Positions 1-11,929 are shown, counted from the stretch's first letter. The stretch: 64,000 nt of DNA from Diphasiastrum complanatum (GCA_029204225.1 CM055111.1:17965019-18029018), one strand, 5' to 3'. The notes: a model not told the origin generated them from the sequence alone. Numbers and translations: made by a program.

Positions 1-1555
1 CACATTGAGGAGCCCGATGTGGATTTGGAGGTACATTAGTCATGTTCTTATCATACACATATTTATATTATTTTTTTCAAAAATAAAACAAATGCTTGTG
101 TAATGTTTCACTCTTGCAGAATAATACATTGATGTCAATGTCTTATAACACGTCGATTGACAACCTTATCAACAAGATAAGAAATATCGATTTTGGATCA
201 TCTTTGGCATTAGACGAAGATCTTTTTGATGATCAAAATGATGTCACTAGTCACTACACACCTCATGATGTGAAAGTTATGAATCTTTCCATTTTGCACG
301 TCACTCACTCCACCACACCTAACATACATCTTTCCATGGAATCTATTCATCCCACGATATCACCACACATAGATTTTATTCATTCCACGACACCTCACAT
401 GGATTCTATCCATCCCACAACACTTCACGCAAATTCTACTATGGATTCTATTCATTCCACGATGTCACCACACATCGATTCTATCTATCTCATGACACCT
501 CACATCGATTATATCCATCCCACGACACCTCACATCGATTCTATCCATCCCACATCACCTCACATACCTTGTGTAGAATCTCCTCTTCTTTCTATGTTTC
601 GTTGCAAGTCTCTTGCAGAACTTGTGAATTGGCATGCTAGTCATCGTTCTTCGGATGAGATCATGAGAGTACCCTCAGACTCTCCTGCATGGAAACACAT
701 TGACAAAGAATATCCATGTTTCGCAAGTGAAACAAGAAATATAATATTTGGACTTGCAACAGACGGGGTTAACCCCTTTCGAAAAATGTCAAGCACGTGG
801 TCTACTTGGCTAGTGGTGTTGGTCAACTATAACATTCCACCTTGGCTAAGCATAAAAAAAGGACATCTCATACTAGCACTTCTAATTCCTGGAAAACATA
901 AAGTAAAAATATGGATATCTACTTTGCACCATTGATTGAGGAACTAGAACTACTATGGAAGGGAGTCCAAGCATATGACATCTCACGTCCACTTCAAGAC
1001 AAAACATTTTTGTTGCGTGCGATGTTAATGTGGACTATGCATGACTTTCCAGGATTGGGCGATTGTTCAGGTGACTATATTTATTTTTTATGCATGCAAT
1101 ATTTATGCTTTAAAAGAATTCTGTAGGTAACACGAATTGGATTTGATTCTTTTAGGTTTTACAACTTTTGGATATCATGCATGTCTCATTTGTGGACCAA
1201 ATATTGATGCTCGCCACTCACGTCATTTAAACAAAGTTGTGTATGAAAATCATCGCAAGTACTTGCATAATGAAAATCATCCATTTAGAAATGCTCATAG
1301 AAGAGGCTTTGGAGGAAGATCAAAGAAAAGAATGCCTCCAAAGAGAATGTCCATGGCCGATTGGCACAAACTTTGGATTGAATCCGAGACTAAGCCAATC
1401 AATGGTATGAAAAGACTGTCCATTTTTCATTGTTTACCATATTGGAATAACCTTTTGATCAATTACTTGCTTGATCCTATGCACATATTAAAAAATGTGG
1501 GTGAATCAATATGGAAACACTTGGTGGGCGACAAAGACAGTTTTTCTGCCAGGCA
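1..1555 (+). pseudogene. CACTA (En/Spm) TNP2-type transposase, copy 1, truncated
   Basis: This is a fragment of the transposase that cuts and moves CACTA elements. The N-terminal part (96-590) carries NIDFGSS and then a 30-bp tandem repeat read as HIDSIHPTTP. From 591 the Transposase_21 core is clear: GLATDGVNPF, NYNIPPWLSIKKGHL, then MWTMHDFPGLGDCSG. An intron (GT after the CSG codon, AG near 1155) leads to GYHACLICGPNIDARH, GMKRLSIFHCLPYWNN and LDPMHILKNVGESIW. One A is missing near 906 compared with the second copy at 16,357-17,880, which shifts the frame inside GKHKVK. The copy stops abruptly at about 1555, where reverse-strand Copia sequence begins. The family is certain. The gene is dead, lacking the DUF4218 and DUF4216 parts. 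Confidence 0.9.
320..560 (+). repeat. 30-bp coding minisatellite in CACTA ORF, copy 1
   Basis: Imperfect 30-bp units (cacatcgattctatccatcc followed by cacgacacct) encode the ten-residue motif HIDSIHPTTP and variants. The same array lies at about 16,675-16,920 in the second copy, which lacks 10 bp near 16,780. That loss shifts the frame there. The repeat sits between the N-terminal segment and the conserved transposase core. Confidence 0.8.
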
Positions 1556-3255
1556 GTATTTGCCACCTCGATCTGTTCTGATCTGCTTAACCTTGTTGTC
1601 TGTACATCTCTCAGTCCAATTCACGTATTCTATGAAATTATCAAGTGCTTCAGATTTATTTTGAATAAAATACACTAGCGAATTTACTATAATTATCAAT
1701 GAAGGTTATATAATATTTTGAACCTCCTACTGAGATCATATAGAAAGGCCCACAGATGTCAGAATGCACTAACTCCAGAATCTTGGTCGTTCTGTAGGAG
1801 TCTTTGATGAATGGAGTGCGTGACATCTTTGGATCCATTCAAGGTCCACTTTTTTCAGATGGCATTATAGAGTGTTTCTTTATAATGACTGAGACAACCA
1901 AGACCCATGTTATTGCTCCATGATGGCTTGCTTGGTAAAGTGCCATTGAGTTCATGTGGCAGAGTCTCCTGTGCCACAGAGTGTATGGCGAGTCATCATG
2001 AGTCTGATGCACCTGATCTGCAGGTAGGCGTACCTTCAGATGATATAGATTACCTTTTCTTCTGCCCTGAGCAATCAAAGTACTAGTACTGGCGTCAACC
2101 ACATTGCATGCTTCATCTAAAAATGTCACACGCATTCCTGCATCTGCTATTCTTGCTACAGAAAGCAAGTCTTGCTACAGTGTAGGCATGAACAAAACGT
2201 CTTCGAGTCGTCTGTCTCTGCCATTGGTGTTGAGCCACAGTGAACCAATATCGTTCACTTGATGTTTAGATCCATCTCCAACAACTATGAAACTTGAAGG
2301 ATCTGCACTTATGAAATCAGACATGATTCGTCTTAATGTCATAAAGTGTGAGGTGGATCCTGAATCTAGGATCACCTCATGTGTGTTAGATGTTGACACT
2401 GCACACACGTCTTCACAGATATACGCAGTCGAACAGTTTCTATTCGATCTTTCTTCGCCCATTTTTGAGCTCTTGGGCTCCTCGACATAGGATGAACTGT
2501 TGCTGTTCTCTTGTCTATTCTGTGCTGATTTGTTTCTCGGAATATGCCAGCAATCCACGGACGCACTCAATTTTTGGATTGAGCCATCATGTATCAACCG
2601 TGTGCCCGTCTCTTCTACATCTCACGCAAGTCTTCTTTTCTCCACCTTGCTGCTTCGACCTCCCTTTGCTCTTCCAGTTGCCTTTGCCAGTCCTCTTTGC
2701 TTGCTGATCATGATCCTGCCTCTGATTTGACTCCCTCTTAGGCATAAATTGTTTCTTGGATTTTTCCTTGTTGCTGTAGAGGGCCTGGTCAGAACCATCT
2801 TTGTGATCAAGATGTTCTCTCGCCTCGACTTCCTCTCGAATCTTGACAATCGCCTTTTCGAGGTTCATGGTAGGATCTTTCGCGAGCAGGGTCCTCATTG
2901 TCTAGAATGATCTGGGTAAGGCTCTCAACAGGTAAGTGAGCTGCTTCTCAGCTGACACTGCATTCTTTGCTCCAGAGTTATGTAGTGATAGAAACAAATC
3001 CTTCATCTTCCTTACAAAATAAGTGAGGTCTTTCCCATCCCACTGTAGATTTGTCAGCTGATCTTCTAGCATCATGATTTGACTTCTTGATTTCGTTTGA
3101 AATCTCGTGAGCAATGCATCCCACATCTCCTTAGCTTTGGAGAGTATAGCCAGGTCAAGTGTGAGACTATCTTCAATGGATGAATATAGCAAAGCTACTA
3201 CCTTGTCATTTTTCTCCCTCCACTCGCGTAGCTCTTTGTCTGATGTCATAAGCAT
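1556..3255 (-). pseudogene. Copia A gag-protease-integrase remnant, copy 1
   Basis: In minus-strand order, 3255-2902 is the UBN2-type gag domain (KAKEMWDALLTRFQ, VRKMKDLFLSL). 2898-2587 is a basic linker ending at a CVRCRRDGHT knuckle. 2597-2175 contains the aspartic protease motif VILDSGSTSHFMT. 2168-1839 is GAG-pre-integrase (LWHRRLCHMNSMALYQ). 1838-1463 is the integrase start (LVHSDICGPF, YYITFIDNYSKF, IRTDRGGKY). The pieces are in different frames and stops separate them. The second knuckle (CVHCHKKGHAAMDC in the 55.9-60.3 kb copy) is lost here through a deletion near 2540. Non-functional. Confidence 0.88.
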
Positions 3256-3497
3256 CTCTTATGTGCCATCCAACTAGGGAAATAAACCTTCACCATTGAG
3301 TATCAGTGATGTTTTAACTTTCCAGGCTAGAAAGTTAGATCCTGAAGAATCAAGAATTGTATAGATCTTGTTTTGTATGCTGCTGACTGAAGCCATTGCT
3401 TCTGAAGTCTTTTCTGTTGTTGATGGTTGTTCGTCTGAATGCTTGGCCTTCTGGATCTGATAGCTTCTTGGCTATGTCAAATTATGACAATAGATAG

Positions 3498-3509
3498 GCT
3501 CTGATACCA
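3498..3509 (-). other. Primer binding site of Copia A copy 1
   Basis: The minus strand reads TGGTATCAGAGC, an exact complement to the 3' end of plant initiator-methionine tRNA, the usual Copia primer. It lies one base inside the LTR edge. Confidence 0.88.
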
Positions 3510-3510
3510 C

Positions 3511-4386
3511 TGATGAAAGAGATTGAATGAGTCGCAAATGATTCAATGTGATTCGGATGGAGTTCAGATGCGATCGTTGGTCACTGCTAGCTGAATCACT
3601 CCTACAGTCCTCCAGAATGTAGTCAGGCACTACTGATCTACGTTTATAAATTAATGTAGCGTTCAACAAAGTTTCAACAAACTGCAGAATTAAATGAATG
3701 AGAGAATCAGACATACGAATAACAGCAGATACATTTGCATGTGCACAATGGCTACAAGATTATCTATTGATTTTTTTCTGATTCTTCAAGCACTGCATGC
3801 AGATCCACGTAGTGCGTTGGCATGAGAGAAATACAGTTTTCTCACGAGCGGATGTCTCGCTTACTAGCGGACTTGTGGATATTTGTGGATCCTGATCACA
3901 GGAACTTGTCTCGCACGCAGGCGGACTTCTGTTCTATTTTTGTCTTGATTGCTTACTAGCATCAGACTACTTCATACATCTCTATATATCTGTATATGCT
4001 CTCTCTATCAAGTATCAGCTAGTAAGTATATAGTCGCTCTGTGTAACCTTTTAGATTAGAGTAATTAAATCTACAACTAATCAGAAAATTACAAGAGTGG
4101 CGGATTAGCCACGATTTAGAGTGTATATGCTGACGTCATGCCATCATATCAGACATCTGTACTTCTGGGTACATGTGTGACCTTCACGGTCCTTCATGGA
4201 CCATGAGGGCAAACGTTCTTTTGTGTCGCGTCGTTGGTTTTGTCTATGTTGTCTGACTTTCTCGTGCTGGACCAGAAAAGATTCTCGTTCGCGACTTGCG
4301 TGCTTTGTGTCTCTTGACTTTCGTGTTCGCGAACATTTTCTTCAGGCAGAGGGCTGAAAGCTAGCAAAGCTTTGTAAATAGAAACA
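3511..4386 (-). repeat. LTR of Copia A copy 1
   Basis: The repeat begins TGATGAAAGAGATTG on the plus strand and ends GTAAATAGAAACA, giving TG..CA ends. Three other versions occur in the window: 7612-8561 (solo), 55,908-56,279 (partial) and 59,452-60,344. It is 876 bp long. Confidence 0.85.
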
Positions 4387-5085
4387 TTTTGTTTCTTGAG
4401 CACATTCACATGAAATTGCTCAAACATGAGATAAAACAAGTAAAGTAAACTTGAACAACACTTTCTTGTTGCTCCTTTGACCTTACTTGAGTCTTTAAAC
4501 ACCTACAAAAACATATTTAAGTTATCTTTTCCACTTGGCTTCCCTTTGATGCTCTTGACTAGCTCTGAATTGCCACCCTTCCTTTTGTGTCATTGAAGCC
4601 CTTCAAGATCAACCTCTTGATCTTGCTCTTGACAATAAAAGTCCTTGACTAAGACCTCTTTTCCAGATCCATTATTTGCTTCCATTCCATGAAAGCCACA
4701 TCCACTTGCATAGCCTCATCTACACAAGAAGATGAACCATGAGAGAGATGAAATGCTCCCACGCTTGTAGCCTATTTATAATAGCCTTTTGTCCTATTTG
4801 GATGCTCTTACTCAAGCTTATCAACTTATGGAAGGTTCTAGATCTCTTCCAAACCCTAAATCTAACATGACTAGATTCAATGCATCTATAATAACCAATT
4901 AGAGTAGGTCCAAATTCAACCTTATCAATTTGCCTAAGTTGCCAGAAATTATAAATACACTATTCTTAGCCCTTATTAACTTTATAAAGTCTATGTAGCT
5001 CTAAGATTAAAATACATATTCCTCAAAATTGCCAAATAAACTCAACATGAAAAATCTTAAACTAGGTAGTTGACAATTTTTCACA
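4387..5085 (-). repeat. LTR-like sequence of another Copia (family D), truncated by Copia A
   Basis: The right end reads ttgacaatttttcaca followed by ctctctcttcaac. This closely matches the right end of the Copia B left LTR and its polypurine tract at 31,629-31,657, so I read it as the LTR edge of a related reverse-strand element. Its left part (4387-4740) recurs at 60,345-60,700, and 4742-4866 recurs at 55,781-55,907. Those two pieces lie on opposite sides of the second Copia A copy. The outer LTR boundary is not visible. Confidence 0.5.
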
Positions 5086-5417
5086 CTCTCTCTTCAACTA
5101 GTTCTACCACACAACTTTGATAGAATGATATCCATTCTAAGTATAGATCTTCTTTCTATGGTTTTATAATAGCCTTCATAATTGATATAAAAAATAGTAT
5201 CCACATTGGATGCTTCACTATTTCTTACATCAATTTTACATATCAAGATGTAACTAGAATATGAAGAACCAAATAGAATGTAAATACAATGATTCCTCCA
5301 TACTTCCAACTTTGAACTTTCTAGAAAATAACAGCAAACAAACAATAATTGTGAGTAATCAACCAATGTTTTCATATCTCCTCCATCTTTGTCCTTCCCT
5401 GAAATGTGGGCCACCAA
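5086..5417 (-). pseudogene. Copia D 3' coding remnant (weak)
   Basis: Directly after the LTR-like edge and the polypurine-like ctctctcttcaac, a minus-strand frame ends with SILRMDIILSKL. This resembles the C-terminus of Copia polyproteins (compare HRSNLGMCSKTMLKL in Copia B). The rest of the 107-codon frame shows no motif I recognise. The position after an LTR edge is the main argument. Confidence 0.35.
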
Positions 5418-5888
5418 GAAAATTCATGAATGAGCCTCCCATTAGAGGAGTTCCAAGCACCAAAAGGGCTGTTTGTCAAGATGTTTTTATTGACTATTCA
5501 ACTATTCAATGTACATGTGGCCCGATAAAGTTTTTACATGTGTGAAGGAACGTAACGTTGTTTGTCGGTTTGAAAAAATTTGGAGTTTTTTGGTAATATT
5601 TTGAACATTTCAAAACTCCCGCTGGGCAGGGTCTAGAGTTGTGATTTGACAATACCTGTTGCCCGCAAGACTCCTAACTGCCCGACTCTTAAAACTTATG
5701 GTTAGTAGTAATATATTTTGAGCAAATCATAGTTAAACAAACTTACATGTTTTGAAGAGGACCAACCTACAAGAAGCTGCAAAACATCATCTACAACAAC
5801 ATCAGCCATTAAACTACAGATGAGTAGAACAACAATAGATTTTCTAGACATTTTTGATTTTTTTATAGAATCATAATTAATATGTGAT
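5418..5888. other. Non-coding, nothing recognised
   Basis: AT-rich sequence with no convincing reading frame, RNA gene or repeat edge. A plus-strand frame at 5261-5545 shows no family motif. Confidence 0.5.
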
Positions 5889-6600
5889 CATTCCAATGTA
5901 TTCTACTCGAATAGTAGATCATTTTTGCTTTTTACCTCATCTCCATCCGAGTTCATATAAGAAAGTTATGGCTAATAAAGATTTTGATGATGTGGCATAT
6001 CGCCATGATGTGAGAATAGACCAGTTTGTTTTTACCATAATGCAGATTCTCGCATGGTGTAGATATTCCAATGGATTCTACGTGAAGAGTAGATCTTTTT
6101 TGCTTTTTACTTCATCTCGATCCGAGTTCAAATAAAAAAGTCATGGCTAATCAAAGATTTTGATGTTGTGGCATATCGCCATGACGCGAGAATACACAAG
6201 TGTTTTTTACCAGAATGCAGATCCTCGCGTGGTGGAGATATTCCACATCATCAAATGCCACATCATCAAAAATGCTATATCATGAAATGCTTATCTTGTA
6301 CTATAAATCTTTGATCTACCGTTACTTTCTTATCTGAACTCTGATAGAGATGAGGTCAAAAGCAAAATTGAAGTACTCTTTGCATAGAATATGATGATGT
6401 GGCATATCGCCATGACGTGAGAATAGACAAGTTTTTTTTACTAGAATGCAGATCCTCGCGTGGTGGAGATATTCCACATAATCAAGTGTTGCGTCATCAA
6501 AAGCTTATTTTGTACTTTAATCTTTGATCTACCATAACTTTCTTATCTAAACTCTGATAGAGACGAGGCCAGAAGCAAAATTGATCTACTCTTTGATAGA
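5889..6600. repeat. Compound tandem and inverted repeat region
   Basis: The motif gatgtggcatatcgccatga, with about 65 following bases, occurs three times in direct orientation (near 5983, 6161 and 6390). A second motif (attctac...agtagatc...tgctttttac..catctc, 5889-5972 and 6061-6148) recurs as its reverse complement at about 6310-6392 and 6525-6605. The region can fold on itself. No transposon ends are obvious. Confidence 0.7.
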
Positions 6601-6605
6601 ATATG

Positions 6606-7611
6606 ATGGAATGTTTGTATCTTGATTATAATTCTATAAAAATTAAAAGCTTGCATTTTCATTTCATAATTGAGCTCTTTTTAATTTGCATTTTCAAATT
6701 TGAAAAAACATAAAAGCAAAATTCAGACCCAACTTCAAGTTCTCTCTTATTTTAATAATTTAAGGGAAGTGGATTTGAACCTCTAAAAGGTTAAGCCTTG
6801 TCTTCCAAACCCTTAATCTTAAACAACGGAGTGGTTAATCTAATAACAAAGGGAACATCTTACTCAACCAAAAAGCTGGAAACATCAGTACATTATCTAC
6901 AACAATATTAACTATAAATCTAAGAGGGAGCAGAATAACAATAAACATGAACTCTGCGAAAAGCAATCATAGCACCTACAAGAACAAGCCATATAACATC
7001 AATAAAAAGCTGCAAAAGGAGCCCACATTGCTAAAACTTCCTTACAAGGCTCCTCAAAGTCATTCTCAGGATGACTCACAAGTATTCGACAAGCTGACAT
7101 GCAGATTAGTGTGACAACATGACCGAAGAAATCTAAAAGGCTAGAGGTTCTATTTATATAAAACTTCGATCCTTTACACATGAAATTTTGGAGGGAATTT
7201 CTCCCGCTTGTGGCGCGTGCTTTGTTTCTTGGCAGCGTGTTTTGTTTCATGCGCACTGTTAATATACTTCAAAAAATGAGCCAACCACACAACTTAGACG
7301 GTGGGCAGCACCGAAAACTAAGAAAATGAGAAAAGAATCCGGTCATTTTATCATTCTCTCTCTAACATTCTCTTACTAAGGCACGATTTCTTATACAGCC
7401 CTTTTGGAATCAAAAACTCCTCTAATGATTGCCATCTTGCCACAAGATATCATCATCAGTTGATGACTTGACTATGAATGAGTGATATAATGATCCTCCC
7501 TTAGCTTCATTTCCATCAGGAAAACTAGCCAAGAAGACTAGTACAAGTCCAACATCAAAATGATGCAAGACAAGGTAACTAGTTTCACCATATCTTGACA
7601 ATTTGCGCACA
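6606..7611. other. Non-coding, no gene recognised
   Basis: AT-rich sequence. The 85-codon minus-strand frame at 6999-7256 and the 62-codon frame at 7422-7610 show no family motif and no repeat support. I see no RNA gene. Confidence 0.5.
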
Positions 7612-8561
7612 TGATGGAAGAGATTGGATGAGTCACAAACGATTCAATGCGAATCGGATGGAGTTCAGATGCGATCGCTGGTCACTGCCATTTGAATCAC
7701 TCCTACAGTCCTCCGGAATATAGTCAGGCACTGCTGATCTACGTTTATAAATTAATGTAGCATTCAACAAAGTTTCAACCGAGGTGCAAAATTAAATGAA
7801 TGAGAGAATCGGACATACGAATAACAGTACATTTGCATTCAAGATCATACATCATAAAAGTGACATGTGCACAATGGCTACAAGATCATCTATTGATTTT
7901 TCTCTGATTCTTCAAGCACTGCATGCATGCAGTGTGTTGACGTGACAGAAATACAGTCCTCTCACGAGTGGATGTCTCGCTTACTAGCGGACTTGTAGAT
8001 CTATGTGGATCCTAACCACAAGAATGTGTCTCGCATGCAGACGGACTTCTGTTCTATATTTTTTGTTTTGATTGCTTACTAGCATCAGACTACTTCATAC
8101 ATTTTTGTATATCTGTATAGCCCTCTCTATCAAGTATCATCTAGTAAGTATATAGTCGCTCTGTGTAACCTTTTAGATTAGAGTAATTAAATCTACAACT
8201 AATCCAAAAAATACAAGATTGACGGATTAGCCGCGACTTACAGTGTATCTGCTGACGTCATGCCATCATATCAAACATCTGTACTTCTGGGAACTTGTGT
8301 GACCTTGTTGGTCCTTCATGGAACATGAGGGCAGAAAAGGTTTCGTGACATTTTTTCGTGTCGCATCGTTGGTTTCGTCTCCGTCGTCTGACTTTCTCGT
8401 GATGGACCTCAAAAGATTCTCGTCCGCCAATCTTTTGTGTTCGTGTCTTCTCGTCAAGTGTTCGCGAATCTTTCGTGCTTCATGTCTCTTGACTTTCGTG
8501 TTCGCGAACATTTTCGTCAAGCAGAGGGCTGAAAGCTAGCAAAGCTTTGTAAATAGAAATA
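7612..8561 (-). repeat. Solo LTR of Copia A
   Basis: It starts TGATGGAAGAGATTGG and ends GTAAATAGAAATA, matching the family A LTR across its length, with no internal Copia sequence on either side. It carries extra bases near 7835-7860 relative to the LTR at 3511-4386. No 5-bp target duplication is visible (gcaca on the left, ttttt on the right). It is therefore an old solo LTR or a rearranged one. Confidence 0.8.
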
Positions 8562-8734
8562 TTTTTCACGAGATCTTTCGTCAGATGTATTGCAAAGGTG
8601 TTATCCATCTTCAAGACCAAAGGCTCGTTACTTGTTTTGCCCAATTCGCCCAGGAACTGCCTTTGCCAATTCCGTCATCGGCTCTTCCTCCAAACCGATT
8701 TGAGGGAAGGGGGCTCGAAGCGATTCAAATTTTA

Positions 8735-8905
8735 AATCCACGTGGCACTGCCACGCTTAAAAAATCTAGAAAATTGCCATGCGTGGTAGTTTTCCTTACC
8801 AAAAGCTAAATTTTGCCACGCGTGGCAAAAATTCTGAAATTTTTTCTGAAGTTTGCCATGCGTGGCAAATTTTTCCAGCAAGTGAAATTCTGCCACGCCA
8901 TGCCA
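8735..8905. repeat. Cluster of CCACG/CGTGG palindromic motifs
   Basis: About 170 bp contain several close variants of gccacgcgtggc and its half sites (for example ttgccacgcgtggcaaaa and tttgccatgcgtggcaaa). Similar motifs reappear at 12,385-12,435 on the far side of the PTTA-like gene. Short words repeated in both orientations are typical of CACTA subterminal regions, but no CACTA terminus is seen. Confidence 0.55.
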
Positions 8906-9758
8906 ATTTGGGCCCTTTTTGAACTCAAAAAGGGCCTCTTCCTTGCCTAAACATGTTTGCTAATTAGGATTAATTAGCTCATTAATCATCCTATGTGGCA
9001 GTACACCCTGGGTTTATCATGGGTTAACTTCTATTGTAGTAGGCTTCACTTAGGCCTAACATAATATAGCAAGGACAAAAAATTTGTAGCCAAAATTTAA
9101 ATCCAATATAACATCTATTTTTTTAAGGCCTTCAAAATTCATCTTTTTAAGCTTATAATGAGTGAAAAGGGGGCCCGATATTTCCTTGGGCCCCCACTTT
9201 GAAAAAAAAAATTGAAAAAAAAAGGGGGAAAGGGATGGGAGTACATCACCCCCCCATTGTACGCTTGTACCCCCCCTCGGGCCCCTCGCTCTCCCTCTTT
9301 CCCTCGGGGCCAGCTGGCCAGTCGCGGCCCACCCACCCCTCTGGGCTGCTGGCCCTCGTTGAATCGTGTGGCCCGGAGGGCCACACCTAACACCCCCCCT
9401 CCCTCGTTGTCCTGTCAAAGAGGGAGGGGGAAGACCTGGGAGCGCGCGCTCATCGCGCTCCCATCCTTTTCACTCATTCTAAGCTTAAAAGATGAATTTT
9501 GAAGGCCTTGAAAAACGGTTATATTGGTATTTAAAATTTAAATTTGTGCCTTGTCAAATCATTATTACTATGGGTTGAGCAAGTAGAGTTAGAGGAGGGT
9601 TAGAATTTGGAGATCTATTTTACACCATTGGATGTGCCATGTCATATGGACCATTCCATCTCACTTGTCACTCTCTTATTGGTACACATGTCGTCATTAA
9701 CACTAATTATAATTAGTGAAGAGGCCCTTTCTGAGTCCAAAAAGGGCCCTAATGGCAA
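8899..9758. mobile_element. Foldback (long inverted repeat) element with GC-rich loop
   Basis: The left arm (gggccctttttgaactcaaa, 8905-8942) is matched in reverse complement by the right arm at 9716-9755 (gaggccctttctgagtccaa). A second, longer pair of arms lies inside: about 9060-9170 against 9465-9555, both containing the aaggccttcaaaattcatct word. The loop (about 9230-9465) is strikingly GC-rich for this window, with runs of C and gggcccctcg words. Coding frames across the loop are probably by-products of its composition. No transposase is present, so it would be non-autonomous. Confidence 0.7.
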
Positions 9759-9863
9759 ACTTTTTTGCAATTCTTTTTAGGGACAAAAAAAAAACCCACG
9801 AAATGAAAAAAGTAGGGGCCTCGACTGCATTTCCAAATAGATTTCGTGAAGAAGAGCTTTGGG

Positions 9864-9915
<52 letters not shown>
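9864..9915. repeat. (GA)n microsatellite
   Basis: About 50 bp of nearly pure GA dinucleotide. Confidence 0.97.
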
Positions 9916-9916
<1 letters not shown>

Positions 9917-10090
9917 GAGATAGTTTTGTTTGTTAGTTTTTCATTGTTTATTAGTTTGTTTATTGATTGGTTAGTGAATGATTGTTTATTGTTGGCTTTT
10001 GTAGAAGAAAGCTATGCAATTTTGAAGGAAAGGAGACAATCCAAGCAAATGCATAAGGTATGTTAGGCATTCTAAATTTTGAAGAAAAGC

Positions 10091-10094
<4 letters not shown>

Positions 10095-10137
<43 letters not shown>
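10095..10137. repeat. (GA)n microsatellite
   Basis: About 43 bp of pure GA dinucleotide. Sequences flanking this and the previous array share words (ttttgtttgttagtttttcattgtttatt and relatives), suggesting a local duplication of about 230 bp. Confidence 0.97.
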
Positions 10138-10140
<3 letters not shown>

Positions 10141-10722
10141 ATTTTGTTTGTTTGTTTTTCATTGTTTATTCATGAGATATATTATGCATTCTAAATTTTG
10201 ATGGATTACATTTGAGTCATAAAGTGCATTTTCATAGTATCTAGAACATGGTGAGATTGATGTAACAATGATTAATGATTTTTAATTTAACAATGATTCT
10301 TTGATTCATATTCTAGCAATTATCATTTTGTTGATTGATTTGTAATCTAAAAATGATTTAGATTTCGTTGTTTGCTTTTATAGAGAAAAAGAGAGATGCA
10401 TCTTAGAAGGAATTAAAGATCATCCAAACAATAGATGAGGTATGTTTTTATCATCTTAATTTGATATTTTGTTTGTTTTTTATTGTTTGTATATATTTAC
10501 AACAAATTTATACAAGATGAAATAGAAAAACATAAACAATAAACAATCATTCTATACATAATGAGATAGAGATGATCAAATACAAAAGTTTATATTCATA
10601 ATTAAAAAATGTGTACATATTCGCATCTAATTCATGAAAAGAGCATTGATACTAATACTCTTTTTTTTTTACTTTTGCAAATACTAAAAATACATCAAAT
10701 CTAAGAAGTAATAGTAGGCTTC
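10138..10722. other. AT-rich non-coding sequence
   Basis: Downstream of the minus-strand PTTA-like gene. No frame, RNA or element edge recognised. Confidence 0.5.
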
Positions 10723-11863
10723 TTAGTCTTCGCTATCCTCTCCCTCATCGTTGTCCGAAGCCGAATCTTGTCCTTCATCTTCGCCTTTGTCCCCTTCATC
10801 TTCATTCTCTTCTTCTCCTTGCTTTCCTCCCGTACTTTCTTCCACAAAGGAAGCGGATGCCCTCTACATACATATTCACAAAACAAATTAATAACTATTA
10901 GCCAAACATGTCATAAAATTGAAATGAAATAAAAATTGTGTATAAAAAATAAGAGAAATACAAATTATATAACAAAAACTTACCCTTGGATGTACGCCTT
11001 GTGCCGCAAGATGATCAACCAAAACACTATAGCCATGGCGATATCCAATATTGTACTCGGCATTTGTATACTTACGTCCATAATCTTCAACCTTCATCAA
11101 CACCAATCGATGATTAGAAAAAAATCAAAAAAAATATTGATAAACAATAAACATATGAAATCCAATTAGCTAAAAGAGAATTGCATACAAATTGGGCATG
11201 CATATTGGCCCTACCTCCCGATCCAAGGTGAGATTGGCCTAAAAGATTAAGCCTTGATTTTGTTGCCTCTCTTTGTTGCTTAAAGCGCTCAGGATTAGGA
11301 TGCTTGGATTCATAAACAACTTTTTCCCAATCTTTTTAAGATGCCCATCCCGGCCTCTTCTTGATTTTACTACAAAATCGTCTTAATAATTGGCGCTTAT
11401 GATAAATATGCGTACACATACTCGTCTTCGCCCATTTGTCATTAAATCGATTTGGTTGTGAAAACTCACGGTACAATATATCAAGTATCTTGTCTTTGTC
11501 CCCTTGGTCTTGTTGCTCCCAAGGGCTAAACAAATCGTGACCAAAGTATTTAAGAGTAAGGTCGTGCAATCTATCGATGATGACCTTACCCCTAATGTCC
11601 ATGATGATGGAATCATCCTCATCAAGGTCATAGAAAATATTCGTGGATTCTTCCGATGGCATGTCTGTCGAAACGAATCCACGATCTTGTTGATTGGATT
11701 CTCCTTCGGAAAGACAAAGGGCTTTTATCCTTTGCCTTTTCTCAGGAGATAGCATAGTATAAAAATCTTGCACTCAATCGGAATCTAATCCCGAGGCTTG
11801 TCCTCTTCCACCGGAAGAGGATCTTGGCCTCCTCCTTGATGCTCCGCTACCACTAGTAGACAT
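10723..11863 (-). pseudogene. PTTA/En-Spm-type transposon protein, decayed
   Basis: I reconstruct three exons on the minus strand. Exon 1 starts with MSTSGSGASRRRPRSSSG at 11,863 and contains WEKVVYESKHPNPERF and, further on, GQSHLGSGGRANMHAQF, which resembles the NRANR...H..GS motif of the plant transposase Ptta/En/Spm family (Transposase_24). Exon 2 (about 11,083-10,985) reads VEDYGRKYTNAEYNIGYRHG and ends at GGTAAG. Exon 3 (10,866-10,723) begins after GTATGTAG and encodes an acidic tail ending GEDSED. In-frame stops interrupt exon 1 at codon 30 and just before KDWEKV. In CACTA elements this second gene supplies the DNA-binding partner of TNP2. It lies divergent to the TNP2 copy at 16.4 kb. 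Confidence 0.65.
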
Positions 11864-11929
11864 GACTATTGAGAGAAAGATATGAAGTTGTGAAAAGAAC
11901 TTGGAAAGATATCAAATGTGAAAAATGAA

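Larger units (their letters stand above)
1556..4386 (-). mobile_element. Ty1/copia element, family A, copy 1 (5' part: LTR, gag, protease, start of integrase)
   Basis: This is a reverse-strand Copia element. Read from right to left it has an LTR (4386-3511), a primer binding site, gag, protease, the GAG-pre-integrase region and the start of integrase, and it is cut at about 1556 where CACTA sequence begins. Everything from the integrase core to RNase H and the 3' LTR is missing. A longer copy lies at 55,908-60,344 and a plus-strand copy at 62,935-64,000. Sequence right of the LTR (4387-4740) is the same as that right of the second copy, so the two did not arise by independent insertion at random sites. 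Confidence 0.9.

Noticed and set aside
9056-9502. Overlapping Pro/Gly/Arg-rich frames on both strands
   Set aside because: They follow the GC-rich loop of the foldback element; open in several frames because of composition, without motifs.
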